Shown here: positions 59,470 to 64,000 of the stretch, piece after piece
Layout of the letters: each line of letters starts with the position of its first letter
Numbering within the stretch: position 1 is the first letter of the stretch
Source of the DNA: Panagrolaimus kolymaensis
Taxonomy: Eukaryota; Nematoda; Chromadorea; Rhabditida; Panagrolaimidae
Length of the DNA stretch: 64,000 bases
Direction of reading: 5' to 3'
Assembly (NCBI GenBank): GCA_028622995.1
Contig: JAJQJQ010000059.1
Coordinates: 372,001 to 436,000 of the forward strand
Made by a program: the position numbers and the translations under genes
The notes under the pieces: generated by a model
Seen by the model: only the letters and a program-made list of their open reading frames with translations
Told to the model about the DNA's origin: nothing
Database searches by the model: none

Positions 59470-60599
59470 TTTTTCCAAGTTTGGCTGCAAAAAGTAAATG
59501 AACAATAAATAATTTTAATAAATTAATTGAGTCTAAAAAGCATTCAAATGAATATTAAGAAGAAGTAAACTGCTTGTGGTTTTTACGAAAAGAATTGTTT
59601 TCTTTTTTTCAAAAATTAACTGTACGATTTTTTCCGTTTTGAATGTTTAAAAAAATTTTATCATAATTCAAAAAAATAGAGATAGCGAAAAGAAAATATC
59701 AAACAAAATTTATTTGCTTTTTCCCACAATAAAATTGCTTTTCGATTTAAAGCTAAGTTTTAAGAAATAAAGGTCTGCTGACTAACATCAATTATTCACG
59801 CAAAAGACGCCACACCTCACTTTATTTCTCTAAAAAAGCAATTCATCTTATTTTTTTGATAAGAGAGTGCTTTAATGTTTGTCCAGGATTAAAAACATCG
59901 TAATTTAAAATCGATGAAAAATCAAATCGCTCGATTTTTTGTGCCTTTTTATTTTACGACGATTTGTTACAAAACTTTGTCATTTTTGCTAGATGTTTTC
60001 TTTTTGTTTATCATCCTTTCTTTCTTGTCCGCAGCTTATCTATTTGACACAATTGTCGGTATTCGTTTTTAGTTTTTATTTCAAAAAAATGTTTTAAACC
60101 TTTCCTTAAATTTTCTTTTATCTTGATAATCTAAACGTAAATGAATAAACCACTTATAAAAAAATTTTAGACTTTTTTAATTTTTTGTGTTGCGAAGACT
60201 CACAACATTAATTGATTGTTGCACAAGACGTCCTCACTATTTTTTAAGAGAATGTTTTCATCCATAGCAAAACAAAAAAGAAAGAAAAAACAACAACGAA
60301 TTTTTTGCAATTTCGACATTTAGTTTTTTGTTTTTTTGTGAATGCTTTAAATTTTTTATTCCTTTTTCAGGATGTGTTTATAATTTTAAAAAATGGTTTC
60401 ATTTATTTTTCTTACTCTTTTCGTGATATCTTAAACGTTTTTGTCGCAAATTGATAAGTTTATCAGCCAAAAATACGGAAAGTGTTGTTCGACCAATTTT
60501 TCTTTTTATTAGAAAAAAAAAATAATTCTTTGAGCGTGTATAATATTAATTTATGAAAAATACCATTTTAAACAGTAGTGTAAATTATCTGTTTTTAGA
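59470..60599. other. Intergenic between divergent genes
   Basis: About 1.1 kb, AT-rich, with no coding exon seen. It should hold the promoters of both flanking genes. GGTCTGCTGAC near 59770 echoes the array phrase. Confidence 0.5.
60589..60599 (+). promoter_or_regulatory. Candidate trans-splice acceptor
   Basis: TCTGTTTTTAGA runs straight into the ATG at 60600, a near-perfect nematode acceptor one base before the start codon, with no exon visible upstream. Confidence 0.5.
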
Positions 60600-63500
60600 A
60601 TGCGAACATTACACATTTCGGAAGTGTTAAAAAAAAGAAAAAGCTGGGATATTTACCAGTCTTACAAATTTTTATCAAAAATAAAATGGAATGAACTCAA
60701 AAAAATCGAACAAGAAGAGCTTAAAGATTTTTTATCTCATATTGCTCGCATAACAAAAATTTATCTTTGTTCAATTAATGGTGATAGAATTTTTCGTGCA
60801 AAGCAGATGTATGAATATTTTAAAATTTTTATAAAAAATAAGTTGGATAATGAGCTTGAAGACTTTTTACGAAAAATAGGTTTAACAAATGAATGGGCTA
60901 ATGCTGTTGATTTTTACCAACTTTTTATGCCGTACAAAGCTCTTGGCGATAATGGAAACACCAACATTTATTGGGAAAACATATATCCTAAGCTTCCAAC
61001 AAGGCACGCAAATAGTCGTTGGAAAAAGTGAGTAATTAAAGAAAAAATTTCTACATTTTTCGATAAAATTGAGTGAATCTTCAGATGGCTAAATATTTAT
61101 GATGATATCAAAATGCAAATTAATTTAGCTTTTATCCAAGCAGTGGTTTCTAATAATGTAACTTTAGCAAAACTTTTGCTAGATAAAGAAGCTGATATCA
61201 ACTTCACATATAAAAAATACAATTTTAAATCGGCGTTTGAAATCGCGAAAAATGCTAATTATCGTAATATGAGCAAAATGTTGGAAAACTTCCTCGATAA
61301 CTCAGATGTTGGTAAATCAGGTATTAAGTTAAAAAAAATTTGACAAGTGATATTTGAATTTAATTTTTAAAAAATTAAATTAACTTTCATAGACTCACAC
61401 AACCTTGAATAAACATTTAATTTTTTTCTCGAAAATAAGTGTTTAGCTTCTGTGGGTTTATCAAAATTTCATTGTTTTTATGAGCTATTTTTTATTACAA
61501 TCTTTCACATTATTTTGTTTTTTTTAAGTTACTGTTTTTAACTTTTAGAAACGGAAAATATTTTAACACCTAAATTCGAAACAATTGAAACCAATTCATT
61601 GAAAACTGTTTTATCAGCTAAAGAAGATCCGAGTGTGCTTTATGGAGGAGTTCATGGAGCTGTTTATTGTCTCAAACTAATATTGTTGATTTTAAAAAAA
61701 GAATTAGAAAAGCAGACAATGTTTGAATTAGTTACCGAGTCGAAAGAAGTGGATTTTATTCACATTAAAAACCCTAACGAGGAAGAAAAGAGTGAATATA
61801 CTTATATGGAGGTTAAACTTTATTATAATGGCAAAGCCAAGATAACTTATAATAGTTTAAATACTATTAATGGAAAGCTTTCATTAAGAAAATTGTTTAC
61901 TTCATATCAAGCTATTTTTGATAAGGATCCAACTAAAAGGCATAAGAGTTTTGTATTGTTTACCAATAGTGTCTTAGATGAAAATGTCACAAAATATTTC
62001 AAATTGGTTGATACAGAAATTAAAAATATGTTTCCAGAAACTTTTTACCGGACAATATCCTTTTTTCAATTTAATTATGCAAACAAAGACAACCCGTATT
62101 ATTCTACAATTCTAGAAACAACCGAAACTTTTAAGTTGATTAAAAGTTTAGTTGAATACACTATGATTAACAAAACAATGACTTTAAAGAAAAGAGTTTT
62201 CAAAGAATTCCATGCTTCTTTAATCAATGATAATATTATTGATATAGATAATAATAAATTTCATGAAGATTTCATCCAAGGCACAAATGTTGAATTACAA
62301 AATTTTCGGAAATACTTCATTATGGAAGTCATAAATACGGCTGAAAAGGAAATGGATGAAAAAACCACTTGGGAGTGTGTTGCAAGTATTAAAATTAATT
62401 TTTCACAAAGTTTCCGGAATCAATCAAGAGAAAAAAATGTTAGAAGAATAAGTGATGCTTTCAAGTGCGCGGAAAAAAAGGTTGAAAACTTTTTAAAAAA
62501 ATTTGTTCTCGTTGTTAATCTTCCAATTGAAAACGAGCTTGATAGAATTGTTACAAAAGAACTTGGTGAAGTGTTTCAATTATTAGATGTTGATTTTATT
62601 ACAAATAACAACATTAAAAAAATTATGGATTGGATGAAGAAAAAACAGGGAAAAAACAATAGTGATGATATAATATATAATGAGATTGAAAAGCAAATAT
62701 CGAAAATCAAAAAAAATCCATATTTAGAATTTCCTCCAATGTTTAAAATAAATCCTGAACTATATGATTCGTATAACACGTTTAGAAATTTTCTCTCTAA
62801 AGGGATTAAGAGCGTTTTTTATTTCTTAACAGAAACATTGTCATGGAAAATTTTGTTTAAAATTAAACAAATTATGTATCCACATGAAAAGGAAGAGAAA
62901 TTAGCCTTTATTCCTCTATCATTTTTATTATACACCCTTTGTTGGGATGTTACTCCGGCTAAAGATACTTTTTTTATTATTGAAGATGATAGTGAAAATT
63001 GTGCAGAAAAATATATTAATGAATGTATAAATAAAATCGACACTTTTGGTTATAAATTGGCCATAGTTTTAAAAAAAAAAAGCAAATTGGCAAATTCAGT
63101 TACAAATAATGTAAAAGAAGAGAATTCATTAGAAATGGATGAAATTGAAATAAAAAACTGGCCATTCGAAGAAGAAGTAAAAGTAATAAACAAATTTGTA
63201 AGCTATAATGAAGATTCCGAAAAAGAAATTGAAATTGAAGCGATTGGTTGTCATAGTTTGGAGAAAAGTGAAAAGGGTGGAGCTATAGAAAATCGAATTA
63301 AACGTTTTGCTGGGTACAACCAAAAATATTACATAAATAGAACACTTTTACAACATAGTGGCTATAATAAAAAAGAAATTTCTGATGAAGACCTATTTCA
63401 CTCTAATAAGAAAATTGTTATCATTAATGGCTCCAATGGAATGGGAAAGACTACACTTATTTCAAGGTATATTGATAAAAGTTGTAGCAATGATGAAGGG

Positions 63501-64000
63501 TTGTGGATAGTAAAAATTGATTTAGCTGTTTGCACATCTTTATTGCATGAATTACCGGATGAAAATTTCAATGAAACACTTTCGTTTGAAACAGATGACG
63601 ACAACTTCGAATTAGAAGATTTTCTTATTCGTTTAATGCAAATATCCAACATTTCGGAAGTTGGAATGACTGAGAAAGAGATATTCTTCCAAAACCTTTT
63701 GTTTAAACACTATTCGAATGAAGGCAAATTGTGTGTAGTTGTTGATGGTTTCGATAAAATACTTCCAAAATTGAAGAAAAACGTGTTGAAATTCTTGGTA
63801 AATATTAAAGAAGAAAGGAGTAATCGATTATGGATAACGACATCACCGGAGTGTAAAGCATTATTGGAAGATACATTGGAAACAAATAGTTATAGTTTGA
63901 TACCGTTTAAAGGAATATATCAAAAAAGCTTCTTGATAAAATTTTGGGGGGACGCCGAATATAAAATGGATAATACTATGATGAAATTGCCTAAAAAGAA
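60600..64000 (+). CDS. Ankyrin-like / PD-(D/E)XK-like / NACHT NTPase, 3' end outside the window
   Basis: Exons are 60600-61027, 61085-61311 and 61549-64000 (open to the edge), at least 1035 aa. An N-terminal helical region is followed by an ankyrin-like unit (residues about 155-205: AVVSNNVTLAKLLLDKEADI). Exon 3 opens with GGVHGAVYCLKLILLILKK, then TESKEVDFIHI and YTYMEVKLYY, a D...E-x-K pattern compatible with a PD-(D/E)XK nuclease fold. After about 500 helical residues comes a STAND/NACHT NTPase: Walker A INGSNGMGKTTL (about 844), Walker B LCVVVDGFDKIL, sensor RLWITTSPE, then a SYSLIPF.. segment. I recall proteins with this order in arthropods. NACHT proteins often sense infection or stress by oligomerising; here that is inference. 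The C-terminal part, perhaps further repeats, lies beyond the window. Confidence 0.78.

Noticed and set aside
1..64000. tRNA or rRNA genes
   Set aside because: I saw no convincing cloverleaf or rRNA sequence by eye; a tRNAscan-SE run would be needed to exclude them.
1..64000. Arthropod host, suggested by the NACHT gene
   Set aside because: The serpentine receptor, short introns with TTTTCAG/TTTTTAG acceptors and trans-splice-like sites favour a nematode.

Overview
The window is metazoan nuclear DNA and most probably nematode. It is very AT-rich. Its genes are split by short introns, mostly 45-60 nt, that end in TTTTCAG or TTTTTAG, and several genes have a splice-acceptor-like TTTTTAG or TTTCCAG just before the ATG, as SL trans-spliced nematode genes do. 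The decisive marker is a broken serpentine (Srg-like) 7TM chemoreceptor gene, with support from a DUF229 gene and lineage-type Hsp70 relatives. The species cannot be named from sequence alone; a clade IV (panagrolaimid-like) worm is my guess. All gene models come from hand-checked reading frames and splice phases; there are no transcript data.

Layout. 0-4 kb: a nine-exon leucine-rich-repeat gene (-). 5-15.5 kb: a tandem array of six paralogous multi-pass membrane protein genes (+). Three look intact (386-388 aa) and three carry lesions (a 13-bp duplication, 1-nt frameshifts, a lost splice acceptor, a lost last exon). 16.3-19 kb: DUF229 gene (-). 21.4-22.2 kb: small secreted protein (-). 22.7-24.9 kb: strongly diverged Hsp70-like gene (+). 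27.6-45.2 kb: the chemoreceptor gene, wrecked by nested transposons. A 2365-bp LTR element with a 5-bp target duplication sits in it. Further along, a Helitron of about 14.6 kb sits in the same exon. Inside the Helitron's Rep-helicase gene sits a 7713-bp TTAA-flanked DNA transposon with inverted repeats of about 0.9 kb. That transposon carries one multi-exon gene that joins a signal peptide, glycosylated ectodomain and membrane span in frame to a C2H2/DDE-like transposase. 45.4-45.8 kb: small secreted protein. 46-53 kb: a decayed array of roughly 0.55-kb units holding a hAT-like MITE and a Tc1/mariner relic.

53.5-64 kb: three unusual genes. The first fuses an Hsp70 ATPase domain directly to a protein kinase domain and lacks the Hsp70 substrate-binding domain. 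The second is an unrecognised six-exon gene (-). The third, open at the right edge, encodes an ankyrin-like segment, a candidate PD-(D/E)XK nuclease-like segment and a NACHT/STAND NTPase. The Hsp70-kinase, the Ank-nuclease-NACHT gene and the membrane-transposase fusion are the best candidates for undescribed biology.
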